The notes below the pieces were generated by a model. It saw only the letters and a list, made by a program, of their open reading frames with translations, searched no databases and was not told the origin of the DNA. The position numbers and the translations under genes are program-made. Shown piece after piece: positions 1-12,905 of a stretch of 64,000 nucleotides of DNA (position 1 is the first letter of the stretch; the number at the start of each line of letters is the position of its first letter). This DNA is from Owenia fusiformis (lineage: Eukaryota > Annelida > Polychaeta > Sabellida > Oweniidae): positions 26,444,698 through 26,508,697 of the forward strand of contig CAIIXF020000007.1 of NCBI GenBank assembly GCA_903813345.2. Direction: 5' to 3'.

Positions 1-400
1 TTAGTGGGATCAACAAAGTAAACTGGAAAAAATAGGCTAGGAAATTGTATTATAGTGAACTTTGAATTTGGAGTTATATGACTATTGGCTATTGGCTAGT
101 GATTTTTTAAATGTGAATATTTTATTGTTATGCTTTTCATTTCATTCGAGAATTATGCTAATAAGGTTGAAATGTGTAAATACTAAATAGCATGCATAGG
201 TATTTATTGTCGCTTCACACTTGGAGCAATTTTAAAATGATGGTTTGCAACTTACAATTACAAAATCACTAGCCACTTAAAATGGAAAATATAGTTTTAT
301 GCGTACTCGATACTATTGCACACACGTCTCCACAAGAATTGGATATGCCGGTAGTCATTTCAGTCTGCACGGCATTGTACTCATCATACCATATAATATA

Positions 401-659
401 CAGGGTGGTCCAAAAAATATGAATATTGGTTAATCCTGCGCAGATACCTTATTTTCCCTCCAAAATATACCAAAGTTTTACTAGCATAGTTCAGTTAATC
501 ATTTATACACTTTAAAGTCCACAATTTTAGCACATGTAACATTGGCGTTTTGAGAAACAGACTCCTTTTGGGGAAAGGCTATCATTAACCAGTCAAAATG
601 GACTGCTTCTTAATATTACGCCATTAGAAAATCTAGTAATAACTGTAAAAAATACCCTG
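401..659. mobile_element. Short mariner-type MITE, TA-flanked
   Basis: The element begins with CAGGGTGGTCCAAAAA and ends with ATACCCTG, so the outer bases are inverted, and both ends are flanked by TA (399-400 and 660-661). A TA target duplication with CAGGG-type ends is typical of Tc1/mariner (IS630) derivatives. The element is 259 bp and has no coding capacity. Similar CAGGGTG-type ends appear at about 52596 and 59395, so a small family may be present. The terminal match is short, so the assignment to mariner is an inference. Confidence 0.5.
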
Positions 660-2497
660 TATCAATTTTGTCAATTTTGATACAAGATGTTGATTATGTT
701 GCCAGACTTTATTTCCCAAGGCAAATATTTTGGAAAGGCCAAGTTGAACTTTGTTTTCAAGATAGCTATTGAAAATTTTTTCTTCAGAATGGAGGTCTGT
801 GCGTGAACGAGAAGAGGGCTTATATCGAACATTAGCTTCTTAAAACCATTAAACTCATTAACATGATAAGCTTTATCAATAAACTTTACAACCAATACAC
901 GTATTTGAATGAATTTATCCAAGTATAATTTTGGTGCATTTTATTACAGAAATATTTGGACCTCCTTATTCTTAATATTTATTTTCAATTTAATTAAAGC
1001 ACAAGCGATAACTAAAATCTTAATAGGCTTGATGAATTGTGAGATATACTAGTACTCTTAATATATTTATTATAAATTCATGTTTGTTTCCACATTAAAC
1101 CACTTTGTGCTGTGTTGTGACCTGTTTGTGTATATCACTGGTAGTAATATTAGTAAATGTGACCATGATATTCAGTGTCTCCCTAGCATTATTTTTAAGC
1201 TTGGAACAAAATAATTTTACCTGTTTTTGAATATGTCAGATGCACATTTTCAACAATTTCTGTGTGGAAGCAAATTTTTACCTGGTGTAGGTTAATTGCC
1301 AAATTCTCATCAATGCCACTTCTGGATGCTACAATACAGGGGAGATATCTAATATATGATAAACGATTATAGACCAAATGTAGAACTAAATTGCATTTTT
1401 ATTGGGTCCATTCATATATCTTATCAAAATTTTAGAGCTGTAAACATTTGGAAGCCTTGAAGTTGAAAATGTGAATTTTTATATTGAGTATTGTCCGAAG
1501 TGCAACATAATAAACTGACCATCACCATAATGTAAATGAAGTATTTTGGTACATATATTTATATCGCATATGTTCATGACAATTGAAATAATGAACTGAA
1601 CTTGTTTATAACACAATTTTTGGAGTAAAAAATAAGTCAACCAATTTTTGTTATAAACAAATTGCAGGTATTGCTCTGTAAATTTTCACTTAAAACTTCA
1701 TGCAGCTATTAAGAAAAATTGCAGTTAAAAGTATTAAATGTGTACATGTATATTTGTTGAAACTTGATGAATGTACAGAAAGAGTAGAAATAATATTGTT
1801 TTTGTACATATGCAATGCTACTATTGAATTATCAGATTGTTAGAATACAGAAGAACTATCATAAAGTATATCTTGTATTTCTGTCTTATTAAATCTTGTT
1901 GGTATTCCAATCCAAGTGCAAATATATTAAAATTGTGCCTTTTGTGGTGAGAGGCAATTTCATGAAAAATGTATAAGAAATACTAAGGTGGGCCTTGACT
2001 GGCAACTTCATATCCTGTTCGTACATGATTTCAAGATTCAGTTGCACCCGAGAGAACATGTGAAAGGTCCAAGCGAATACTTGGCCAATCTTAAGCTATA
2101 ATTATCAGACTGCCCCTTTGAAATAAGACTCATTTTTGGCCTACTGTACTTCTGCTTAATTTAGTGCCTGTTTTTATTTGGCAAGGGCCCTAGTTTCACC
2201 AATTCATTTGAGAAAAAATAATCCCTAGCGTGAATCCCTGTTTTTGCTCAGGTTATCCATTTCCATCCTCCTGTTGTGAAAACACATTCAAAACAGTTTA
2301 AGTGATCAATGATGAAGGGAATACTAATATTATTCATATATTGATTTTCCAGTGACTTTGGTACACATGCCTTGACTCGAAGTATCATTTTACCCCATCA
2401 TGGATATATGATTGTCATTCTGGTCACCCCTGTGCATCTTTGTAACTTCAACTTCCATACAAACATAATTTTATTAAGAAATATAGACTGAAGAGAA

Positions 2498-2597
2498 GGT
2501 ATTATATCGACGAATAAATACCACGGGGCTAGGCACAAACATTTTCTGTAAAGCTTTTGTGCCTAGCCCTAAGGTATTTATCACTCGATATAACACC
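2498..2597. mobile_element. 100-bp hairpin MITE
   Basis: The left arm (GGTATTATATCGA, then an AAATACC and GGGGCTAGGCACAAA stretch) is repeated in reverse complement on the right (TTTGTGCCTAGCCC, GGTATTT, TCGATATAACACC), around a loop of about 20 bases. Near-perfect arms of about 40 bp with no coding sequence are typical of very short non-autonomous DNA transposons. No clear target duplication was assigned. Confidence 0.55.
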
Positions 2598-3249
2598 TGA
2601 TCTAAGGTCTACAGTACGATTCGAACATGAAAACTCACCAAAATTTGGCAAAATCGGCACTTCATTTCTTACCTTGGTTTAGTGTTTATTGAACGAATCA
2701 CTTAGTACAGACCAGGTATTGTATTGATGAATAATTACCGGTTCAAATGTTGATGTTGACTTTGTTCAAAGTTTATAGAAGGCATGAATACAGCCATGTT
2801 CGAATCATTCGTATTTTTGCTTTGATGACCCTATGTTATAACATTGGAGTACACCAGCTGGGGTTCTAACTTGAACCATGGACTTCTAATCAAAATCAAT
2901 GTTATTTGTTGATAGCCATTTCCACTGTACTATCTCACCATGGCCTCCAATGCTATGAGTACAGAATAATAACACTATATGGAAGGAATCTGATGTAACA
3001 CTCAACTTTGTCAACAGGACAGTGCAATATTGACCATGGTCATCACAATCATCTGAGCACAATCAAATCAACAATCCAAACAAATATGTAGATATGAATC
3101 ATACACATTACACTTTAGTCTTGGATTATATTGAATCAATAAAATACAAATTCAGCACAGGTCGTTTCAGTGTATCATTCCATATAATCAAAACAGTAAC
3201 ATATATTATGGAAGTTGTACCCGGGGGTTGTACAAGGAAATGATTCAGA

Positions 3250-3441
3250 TTGTACATGGGGAGTCACCCGTGACGTCATCAATTATTTTAGTCGCCCTCG
3301 TTTCCAAATGAAAACCGACCAATGATCCACCTCAAAACTGGTCACGTGATGGCTTAGTTGTAAAAGGGCCAAGGGTATTTACAAAACAGACACGAATTAT
3401 CACCATTTCAAAGTGGATTTTAACATATTTGTGAGTATCAG
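3250..3441 (+). promoter_or_regulatory. Possible promoter and untranslated first exon (ZFAND gene?)
   Basis: Within about 200 bp there is a full cAMP-response element palindrome (TGACGTCA, about 3272), an ACCAATGA CCAAT-like box (about 3320), a CACGTG E-box (about 3343) and a strong splice donor CAG|GTAAGT after position 3441. This combination is typical of a housekeeping promoter followed by a short non-coding exon. The next coding gene on the same strand is the ZFAND gene, whose start-codon exon has its own acceptor at 14880, so it needs an upstream exon. The link across 11.4 kb is an inference. Confidence 0.4.
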
Positions 3442-4389
3442 GTAAGTTAGTATTCTATCGTTATAAATATTAATATATACTTAAGTCGTATGAGCTCTAT
3501 GATTTCATGAAAGAGGTTTAATTAAGTTAGATATTGAACCTTTTGTGTGAACAAAATTCGTCGCCATGTTGGGAAGTCTGACTTGCATTTTCAAAACAAA
3601 TCAGCTGGTCAAATTATTTTCTCAAACTCATCTTGTGGTCATAGTATCCCTATATATCATAACTCAGATGACTAAATCATATCATGTTAGTTTGTAAAAT
3701 TAATATGGATAACATGAGATGAAACATTTTGATGTAAAACCGAAACAAATATTGAACAGAATTTCCACAAAGCCACAAGGAACAGGTTTCAATTTTGTTT
3801 TGTTGGCAATGAGTGATGAAATGTCCATAGTTGTATCACCATTTAAGACTCTGTAATAACCAGGTCTGAATGTATTTTTGGAAACAATACCTACCATGAC
3901 CCACCAAGCAAAGGTACCACAGACATGTGATAGTCTAACCACAAGGGTACAAAATGTCGACCTGTTCTTATATAGCCAGGGCAGAGGAAATGGTTCATTG
4001 TGTGAAAATGCACCAGGTCACCTTTATTTGTTTGTTTATTTGTTTCTTGAGACTTTTTCTTTGTTTTCGACATATCATACTAATATTATTCACATTTGAT
4101 ATGGATTGAAATCAATTAGATTTGAATCATCAATGACATTTTACATCACAAAGTGTGATATTTGGCAGCCTCGAGAAATTGGCTAAATTTGCTCATGGTG
4201 GTAGGCCATGAGTTCTCCATCTATGTCCTTCTGGGTACAGTAGAGATTATATGAATGTTAATGAAATTTGCCCATACATCGAAAATGTTTTTCTTCATGG
4301 AAAGTCAATCCCATTTACTTTTAACAAAGGATAGAGAGATCAGTCTTTTATCTGTGTGAGGGACGTTCCCATACATATGGCTATATAAA

Positions 4390-4905
4390 GCTACTAAGGG
4401 GCGGGGTCAAAATATCAATGTTCATATGGAGACGAAAGTAATTTTGTTTGGACAACAACCCCCCCACCCCCCCTCTAGACGAAAGCTTAGGTCACTTCAA
4501 AAAAACATTGATTTTCAGTGACTGTCAAATGATTTGGAACCCGTGATTACATTGCCGGGTTATTATTACGGTGAATTAACACACGTTCGCAATTTAACTG
4601 CATTGAACTCTTCAAAAGGAGGAGGGAAAAGTATGGAATTTATTTGAAAAATGATCGAATTATCGTCTTTATCTACCGATATTTTGGACCTATCACACAA
4701 AAAAGCTCACGAACTATTGAAAACAAGCCTTTTTATCAGAACATAGCGCCAGAAAAAGTGGGTAAGTCCAATTATTTTTTGTATATCAGATCCGATTTAT
4801 CCATGTTTTTTTGGTCAACGAAAGTGCCCAAAAACCCCCTCCCCCCTCGCGAAAGTACTTTGTCTCCATATGAACATCGATATTTTGATCCCGCCCCTAA
4901 AGTGG
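4390..4905. mobile_element. Inverted-repeat element of about 0.5 kb
   Basis: The left end (GGGGCGGGGTCAAAATATC, GTTCATATGGAGAC) returns in reverse complement at 4855-4902 (GTCTCCATATGAAC, GATATTTTGATCCCGCCCC). The arms are about 45 bp and include long C tracts next to the inner ends. An open frame of 125 codons runs through the right half but is produced by this repeat and has no recognisable domain. It is a likely non-autonomous DNA transposon. Confidence 0.5.
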
Positions 4906-5474
4906 GTCACTTTTTCACTGAAAAATCTCTAGATTTGGGTCCAGTTTTTGAGAGAAAAACCCTAGATGTGGATGGATATTTTGAATCTCTGCTGACCCCC
5001 CCCCCCCCCCTTAAGAATTGACCAGTACTAACCCCAGCCCCCCCCCCCCCCCGCCCTGGGTTTATCAACTTCCTTACTTAGAAAATATTTCTGTGTATCA
5101 TAACAAAATTACATCAGCTTCAAGCACTGGATGGCCTGAGATGTTGGCTTAGATATAAGAATCAATATAAACTAAAAGTGCAAAATGCACAACTGCTCTT
5201 GTTTCTTAATTTATTCAATATTCAGATATTTACAACAACCAACTTGATAATATGAAAATATATCTGATGCAGTTAAACAGCACAATAGTAAAAGCATTTT
5301 CTAGATTTAGATGTCTAAACTGTAAACCATAAATATACAGTCATAAAATCTTTGTACATTTTTATCTTGTTTACAGTAGCCTAGATCTAGAACATATTAT
5401 TTGTATACCTGATCTTAAGTACAATGTGTCTATGTCTTAATATTTACGACTGATTAGTCTATGAATTGATGATT

Positions 5475-5577
5475 AGTCTAGCTACAAGCCCTTGTGACCC
5501 CCCCCACCCACAAGAAGAAGGTGTGTCGCCAAGTAGAGAGGGGGGAGGTCATAGAGACTTGTGGCTAGACTAATTGA
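5475..5577. mobile_element. Hairpin MITE (TAGTCTAGCTACAAGCC family)
   Basis: The left end ATTAGTCTAGCTACAAGCC is repeated inverted on the right as GGCTAGACTAAT, around a C-rich/G-rich core. The same terminal sequence is found in both copies of the 189-bp tandem duplication at 12584, so this is a small family in the window. Confidence 0.5.
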
Positions 5578-6087
5578 TGGGGCTTTTGACTCTAATTATT
5601 TTGCAACGGTTTTTATTAGGTTTTATCTTTTCCTACTGTTTTAATTTTGGTATTGATCCAGTTAAAAGTGTAATATAGAACTAGGTTAAATCTACTCAAT
5701 CAACGTTGTAAAACATATACATATAAGTAAGTTAATGCGATATATCATGTATAGATCATGCTTAACCTTGATGTCAGCTAGTTTGATTGTCAGTAATACA
5801 GTCAGTCTTTACTAGTTAAGACTTCACCTTAAATCACTCAGATCACTTTTATTCACCATATTTTATGTAAAATCTGAATACTGACTCAGATAAAAGGACA
5901 CAATCAGAGATTATTGTTACTAAGTACAATGATTATTGTTTCTAAGTACAATTAATGGTTGATGTATGAGGCTTTTATGTTTAGGTTCCATGATGAAAGA
6001 CACATTAACGATGAGTGTCACATATTATCTGATTTGAATAAGTATGGGTTGAAAAGTGCCATCAATAAATATAATGATATTAGATAC

Positions 6088-6258
6088 AGTAAAACCTGTC
6101 TTAGTGAACGCCTCTCTCTAGTGAACGCCTGTCTCTAGTAGACACCCTCCCCACATTATCGTATCGACTTATTCATAGATTATCCTCTTGTGAACACCTA
6201 CCAACACTGAATATTTTTTCTCGGCAATTTTATGTTCAATATACACAGGTTTTACTGC
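6088..6258. mobile_element. MITE with ACAGTAAAACCTGT ends
   Basis: The element starts ACAGTAAAACCTGTCTTAGTG and ends with ACACAGGTTTTACTG, which are inverted matches. Inside are short direct repeats of the type AGTGAACGCCT. The same architecture, with ends of the CAGTACAACCTGT type and AGTG-AACACC repeats, is seen at 23485-23815 and more decayed at 13440-13670 and 49300-49495, so they are relatives of one family. Confidence 0.5.
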
Positions 6259-6394
6259 AGCTGAATTTCAATCCACTTGTCCTACTACCCTTAGGTTATT
6301 TAAGTAAGTAAATTTTAGTTTTTTGTGATTAAGATCTTAATAATCGCACATGCAGTACCAATAGTCTGAGTATGTAATGTTGTCAATACGGAAA

Positions 6395-6802
6395 CCTACT
6401 TTCAGGTTAATCCTACTTTCAGGTTAAACCTACTTTCAGGTTAATCCTACTTTCAGGTTAAACCTACTTTCAGGTTAATCCTACTTTCAGGTTAAACCTA
6501 CTTTCAGGTTAAACCTACTTTCAGGTTAATCCTACTTTCAGGTTAATCCTACTGTCAGGTTAAACCTACTTTCAGGTTAAACCTACTGTCAGGTTAAACC
6601 TACTTTCAGGTTAATCCTACTTTCAGGTTAATCCTACTGTCAGGTTAAACCTACTTTCAGGTTAATCCTACTTTCAGGTTAAACCTACTTTCAGGTTAAT
6701 CCTACTTTCAGGTTAAACCTACTTTCAGGTTAAACCTACTTTCAGGTTAAACCTACTTTCAGGTTAAACCTACTTTCAGGTTAAACCTACTTTCAGGTTA
6801 AT
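6395..6802. repeat. 17-bp minisatellite, 24 copies
   Basis: The unit CCTACTTTCAGGTTAAW is repeated exactly 24 times without indels (408 bp), followed by one decayed copy (CCTCCTTGAGGTT). Variation is limited to A or T at position 17 and a T-to-G change at position 7 in three copies (ACTGTC). The order of the A and T variants is partly periodic, as expected for blockwise duplication. Confidence 0.95.
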
Positions 6803-7212
6803 CCTCCTTGAGGTTTATGGGATTTTTACGGGAAGTGCATTGAACTTATTGCACCCATAATTGATGTTTTTGTTTTGTCGTTTTTGTCAGTTAAAAATTG
6901 TTTATTCATGAAATTTGTAATTTAGTTTTGACATAATATTTATGAGTTTATTATTGTATCATAAAGGAGTTACCATGGCAGTTATAAAATTAAGGCAAAG
7001 TTTTTTTATTATGATAACCTGTATTTGGTCCCTTCATTTAGGCAATTTTCTGCTTAAAATATTTTTAACTTTTGGGGGTGTTCATCATGTTCATATAACT
7101 GTAGTTTGTGCTTATCCGAGGATGCAACCAGATTACATATATCTGTAATATGATAACTGCTGGTTTAATAACATTGTTATGGTGTAAACAGTCATACACA
7201 TCAGTTCTGCCC

Positions 7213-8087
7213 CTAGTATACCACCCTTGGTATACGCAGCTAACGAAAATTGACCGGTACGGGTCAAAAGCTGGACCGGTACGGGTTAACGGTTTTATTT
7301 GAATTTAAAACAGCCATAACTTGCTCAATATTGACTTCCTCGTGTCTAATTTGAAATATATGATGCCTCCCGATGCTCTTAAGTACCCCAATTTTTTACA
7401 GATTTTTAAACGGACCAAAACTCTCTAAATGCGCATTTATATAAGAACGACTGTCTCATTTTCACGATAACTTTTATTTAGTACTTCTAACATATAAGAT
7501 CTATTTTTCCCCATCAAGGTATGATGTAAATGACATGCTATTTACATCTTGTGAGTTTCAATGACGCGCGTTTGATTTTATAAAAAATGCCAAACTTAAA
7601 CACATGTATAAAGATTCCTAAATTATGTTCATGCTATTGCCCCGAACCGGTTCGTCTTCTCGCTGCAAGCAGGATGAAATTCTTTGTCACAAAGTTTGGC
7701 ATTTTTTTATAAAATCAAACGCGCGTCATGGAAACTCACAAGATGTAAATAGCATGCCATTTACATCATACCTTGATGGGGAAAAATAGATCTTATATGT
7801 TAGAAGTACTAAATAAAAGATATCGTGAAAATGAGACAGTCGTTCTCGAGAGAAAAGAGCATAAATGCGCATTTAGAGAGTTTTGGTCCGTTTAAAAATC
7901 TGTAAAAAATTGGGGTACTTAAAAGCATCGGGAGGCATCATACATTTTAAATTAGACACGAGGAAGTCAATATTGAGAAAGTTATGGCTGTTTTAAATTC
8001 AAATAAAACCGTTAACCCGTACCGGTCCAGCTTTTGACCCGTATCGGTCAATTTTCGTTAGCTGCGTATACCAAGTGTGTATACTAG
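7213..8087. mobile_element. 875-bp foldback element
   Basis: Two arms of nearly 390 bp are reverse complements of each other with few mismatches. The outer ends are CTAGTATAC...TTGGTATACGCAGC on the left and GCTGCGTATACC...GTATACTAG on the right. The arms meet around a unique core of about 100 bp (about 7597-7695) that contains GAACCGGTTC. The element has no open frame with a known domain. It is a foldback or long-TIR non-autonomous DNA transposon, and transcription through it would give a very long hairpin. Confidence 0.85.
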
Positions 8088-9064
8088 AGCATAATTAGGT
8101 AATATATATAAATTGGTACATTTATATAGTGATCGTTAGGCAATGTACCAGTAAATACCAGTAAACATGTTCAAATTACAGAAATCTTCGTGTACATTGA
8201 ATTGGCCAGGGACAGGGAGATTCGAATGTCCAGGTCAGCACCACTTAACTCTTGGTATTTAACTTAGAAAGGCCCTATTAGCTCCAGGTATGCATATATA
8301 ATGATTCTAATTTAGGCTATTGTCTTTATGAGGGCCTTGATTACATTGATTGCTTCAGTTGTTGTCCTCAGCTGTAATTCACTCTTGTTAATTGCATTAG
8401 CCAGGTGAAATATTTGTTTGCATGTACCACCTGGAGTCAATCAAGGACCTAGCCTTGTGCCATCACCTTGTGGACCCCCCCCCTCCCCCTGCAAACCTTA
8501 CCTGGAAGGTGAAATAGATAGGGAGGGGGTCTAGAAATGATTGATAGAGCCTATCAACGTCTTTGATCACTCCAATCCTGATAGACTCCCCTCTCTCTTG
8601 AGGTAGTACTTGTTTGGAAACCATTTTGGTAAACAAGTGGATCCTTCCCCTTTGTGACTTGTGTACAGTAGCGTAGCAAATTTTGGGAGATTTTGGCATC
8701 AAGATAGTGATTTGAATTTGTGAAACACCAAACCCCTACCATTTTCAAGAGTTTGATTTAATTTGCTGAGAGTATCTTATTTCATTGGCTTCGGGGTAAC
8801 TCACCATGAATAACAATTTTATACAGAAGTACTGATAAACTGAAAAGAAGCTTGTGATGGTACAAGCCTAGTCATATAAGAAACAATGTCTACAGACTCT
8901 ACATGTATCATGTTCATGAATCTCTGCCCTCTGTTGTACCCCAGTTAAATCTACCATCATGACATCATCTTTCCATCATGGACTCTGTCAGCTGATGTGA
9001 TGAGCATCAGATAAGAATGCCACAATGCCTTGTGACATATCTCAGTACAATATATATATTTTAT

Positions 9065-9205
9065 CAAGCCCGTAAGCCAAAAAAATCTTTCAAAACCATG
9101 CAGTTTTTCACCATTTCTGACTGAGCACTTTTCATGCGATTTTGGGCTTAAGTTGTCAGATGTGAACTTGGATTGGATTGGATTGGAGCTTGGATTTTTT
9201 GAAAA
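9065..9205. repeat. Dispersed repeat, 'ATCTTTCAAAATCATGCAG' family, copy 1
   Basis: The segment carries a decayed version of a core (CCAAAAAATCTTTCAAAA, CATGCAGTTTTTCACC, CTGAGCACTTTT) also present at 10385-10550, 53757-53988 and, more diverged, 32525-33105. Better copies are bounded by CAGGCC(C)-TAGCCAGG-type ends. It is an old non-autonomous transposon family. Confidence 0.55.
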
Positions 9206-10384
9206 TTTACCCCTCTCCCTTGGCAAGAGCTAGCTGTTGCTGTTCACATATGAAACAGAGAGGATTATTCTCAATCATAATTTTGTTTCATTAACAACTT
9301 TTATCTAATTTAGAAAGTGACACATATTTCCAGTCAAAGTGTGTCTTTAATTAAAGTCTGTTCAGATCTTCCTGTCTCTGTATTACCCATTGTATAAGCA
9401 GCTGTTGATTTGATTGATAACTTCTGTTTGGTTGATTGATTACTTCGTCACGTTTCATACAGTCATTAGAAGCTAACAAAATCAAGCTTATAAGCTTGTG
9501 CATTATGGTACCTATATTTTTGTTATCAAGCCATGCACAGAGTATCCTTGTGATCTGAGAGACCATGCACCTGAAGGTCCTTCATTGGACACAGCTGTTG
9601 TTACTGGACTTTAAAACTTGTAATTGGCACATATACATATCCTTAACAAAGCGTAATACTAAACTAAAAATCAATAGGATCTGGAGTCGAGGATACAGGT
9701 GTAATACGCAATAAACTAGTGGATATAATATATCAGTAAATTATAGTGAAGGATCAATATGGTAATTTTAAATTGAAAATAGAACATTCAGGCAGAAATT
9801 CACGTGAAGATATAAAATCAGATAAATAAGGAAAGGAATTGTACTTTCTTCCATCTTCGTGTATATTGAAAGATTGGCTTTAGGTGATAGTTCCAAGTAA
9901 GCTACTGGTTTGATACCAGCTCTATAAGATTGGAGTTAAGGTGAGTAGATCTCAAGCAGAGAAAGAAGATTTATGAATCCATGGTAACATAAAATCTCAG
10001 AGGGAGTTGAGATTATACATGATAAAGCTACCTGGATTCGACACACTTGCACACTTTACCTTATCATGTAGAAATAAGGTCATATTATTGGAGAAAAACG
10101 TGCTAGTATTCGATACTTTTGCCCTTGGTTATTTCTTTATGTATGCATTGAAGACCTTGAAAAACGCTCCCGATTATTGGAGGAGGCTTTTCAATAGCCT
10201 CGGTAATTGCCACATATTCATTTGATTTTATATATCGTATGTGATGATTGTTCAATTCTGTGATATGTTCTTGATTTCAAACATTACCAATAACTGATAT
10301 TAAAGGTTGAACTAAAATCAATCATCCTAATCAGTGCAAGCAAATACTCCAAATAGCTCATTAGAATATATGTACATTCATCAA

Positions 10385-10550
10385 AGTCTGGCCTGGTCAT
10401 CTGGCCAAAAAATCTTTCAAAATCATGCAGTTTTTCACCATTCTGAGCACTTCTTAAGTGATTTTGGCCATTTTTTGGACCAAAATTGTCACAAGTGAAC
10501 CCCCCAGGAATTTTTTTAAAAATCCTGGCTACAGGCCTGTATTGGTATCC
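10385..10550. repeat. Dispersed repeat, 'ATCTTTCAAAATCATGCAG' family, copy 2
   Basis: The sequence runs from GGCCTGGTCATCTGGCC to ATCCTGGCTACAGGCCTG and contains the core of CAAAAAATCTTTCAAAATC, ATGCAGTTTTTCACC and ATTCTGAGCAC, plus TTTTGGACCAAAATTG. It is nearly identical over the core to 53810-53910. No coding capacity. Confidence 0.65.
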
Positions 10551-11273
10551 ATTTCCAGTTGTCATCAATCCATGTTCACCCCTATGTGGTCTCTATGCTA
10601 CATGGTTTATTGAAAAACTGTCAGCCTATATTCAACCCTAATGATCAGTAGGGTGGAAATATCTGTTAGATTGCAATATAGGGATGGCTGGTATGGATAA
10701 CAGATTAGATGACAGAAACTTCCATTAGGGTTTTAAGTTCAACGTGAAATATGAATTTGGCCTGGGCCCAGAAAACTACCCTCTGAGTTCAGAGATTTAT
10801 TGTAAACACTGAAAGAGTGAAACTTGAAGCTCTCTTTTAAGAATAAAAGGGTAAATATGGCCATAGGAGTCAGTATCTATGTGCTTGCATAGCTAATGCA
10901 AAGGACCTATAGTACACAGAAAAGTATGTAACCCTGAAGCACAAGGTCTAAACAAGAGAGGAAACAGCTGTTATGATTAGTGCATCTTACTTGCAGCCAT
11001 ATCCAGGTCAGCCGGCCAGATTCAAGCCAGATTGAAGAACCTTGTATATAGTCCAGGAGTAAACGACTGAAACACATTAAATTCTCAGAAATTTAGCTGG
11101 CCATAAATATTGTGTCAATGACAGAACAGATTATCTTAATGTTTCAGTTTGAAATTCTATATCTCTGTTCATATGAGTATACTAGTAGATAGAATATCTG
11201 TATCAGCTATTTGAATGTGAAAGCAACTTTTAATACGTGTAGTTCAATGCAGAGTTTTTACATTTCAATTAGA

Positions 11274-11560
11274 CCATAGGCATAGCCATGGGGGGGGGGT
11301 GCAATTGGCGATCGCACCCCCTCCCATAACCAATAAAATATAACCATGAGAAGAGCTTTGGAATGCTTTTTATTTGAAGCTTCTAGCTCAATTTATTATG
11401 AAGGAAGTTGCATAAATTTTTGAAAAATTCAAGATACAGTAAATCTTAATTATTGGCTTTTTATGCCACAATCGCATCCCCTGACTGAAAATAGAATTTT
11501 TTTGGCGATCGCACCCCCCCCCCCCCCTGCACTGACTGAAAGCTGGCTACGCCCCTGTAG
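11274..11560. mobile_element. Repeat with GCGATCGCACCCC blocks and GCATAGCC / GGCTACGCC ends
   Basis: The left end reads GGCATAGCCATGG followed by a G run and TTGGCGATCGCACCCC. The right end has TTGGCGATCGCACCCC, a C run and GAAAGCTGGCTACGCCCC. The ends are inverted matches and the GCGATCGCACCCC block is repeated directly inside. It is a likely non-autonomous DNA transposon. Confidence 0.5.
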
Positions 11561-12583
11561 ACATTTCCATTCTTAAACTTCATATCCTGCAAATTCCTAT
11601 ATATGAGGCAATAAAATAAAATAAAGTTCTATCTGCATAATATCACATTGTGATCTAGATAGATAACTAGCTTGACTGACTGATATTCATTTGCCTTCAT
11701 CATGTTATTTGGCTTACAATAGCCAGGATTTTGTGACTGGGAGGGGGTGGTTCATTTTTTAAATTCATGCAAAAATACTTCCCCACCCTCCCCCACACTC
11801 AAATTACCTCATCTTACATTAAGTAATAAAGGTATCATAATTTGATCATTGTGGAATTTATTTTATGAAAGTTTAAGATGCAGAAATTGGTCATTGGTCT
11901 TTAATTGGTCTTTAAAAAATAAAAGTATCTTGTATCATTATGAAATAAAATCACAACCATTTTTAGGGATAAACATGAAGTCCCATGCGCAAAAGTATTC
12001 AAAATATTTTCAAAGTCGTGAATTACTTATAACACACATTTAGACTTAGATACCCTTTGAGACAGTAATCTATTTAGGCTCATTCTATTTTCAAGATGAC
12101 ATCTGGATTCAACTTAGTTTTGAAGTGTGAACTAGGCATGAAGTATTAACTACCCTAATAAATTAATAATCTCATGTTTATTTGGTTTTAACAATGGCCA
12201 TTGTCTCTATCAAAAAATATAATTATACCAAATGAAATTTGGTACTCCATTTTCCATTTTAGAATATTTAACTTGAAACTGGAGTAAATATTATATCTGT
12301 CTCTGGGTAGTATAGTACATGTATTGTATACTAGTAACATCTTATTTAGTCTTGAATACTTCAAAGAACACCAGATATTTGCCTTTAAAAATACATTGAA
12401 TCAGACTGCAATCTGTCTATGAGTGGAGGACAGTGAATTCACTCTAGACTAAAACCAAGATGACAAACCCATAACTTACATCTTATCTAAATAATCTGTC
12501 AACTTAAACACTAACGAGTTTTCCAGAGCTGATCAGATTTGATCAGAACTTTGCAGTTATCTGGAGGACTATATACATGTACC

Positions 12584-12905
12584 AAAGTCTAGCTACAAGC
12601 CCCTGTAACCCCCTCCCACTACTTGACTACATGGGTATGAAGACTTCTCATAAAGGGAAGGTGTGTTGGGGGATGCACAAAGGCTGGTAGCTAGACTACA
12701 TGTACTTTTACTTGCAGCCATATCCAGGTCAACCAGATTCAAGCCAGATTTAAGAACCTTGTACATGTACTTAAAGTCTAGCTACAAGCCCCTGTAACCC
12801 CCTCCCACTACTTGACTACATGGGTATGAAGACTTCTCATAAAGGGGAGGTGTGTAGGGGGATGCACAACAAAGGCTGGTAGCTAGACTACATGTACTTT
12901 ATATC
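12584..12905. repeat. 189-bp tandem duplication containing a hairpin MITE
   Basis: The AAAGTCTAGCTACAAGCC start recurs 189 bp apart (12584 and 12773), and the two copies agree almost perfectly through the GGTAGCTAGACTACATGTAC end. Each copy is itself a hairpin (AGTCTAGCTAC...GTAGCTAGACT). The spacer between them (TTGCAGCCATATCCAGGTCA onward) also occurs separately at about 10990-11045. Confidence 0.75.

Larger units (their letters stand above)
1..3249. other. Non-coding stretch without a recognisable gene
   Basis: I see no exon with conserved protein sequence here. The few open frames are short, AT-rich and unlike any family I know. It contains a mariner-type MITE (401-659) and a 100-bp hairpin (2498-2597), listed separately. 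The rest is AT-rich unique-looking sequence. Confidence 0.6.

Noticed and set aside
4644-5021. 125-codon plus-strand open frame
   Set aside because: It runs through the right arm of an inverted-repeat element and its C tracts; no domain and no splice context.
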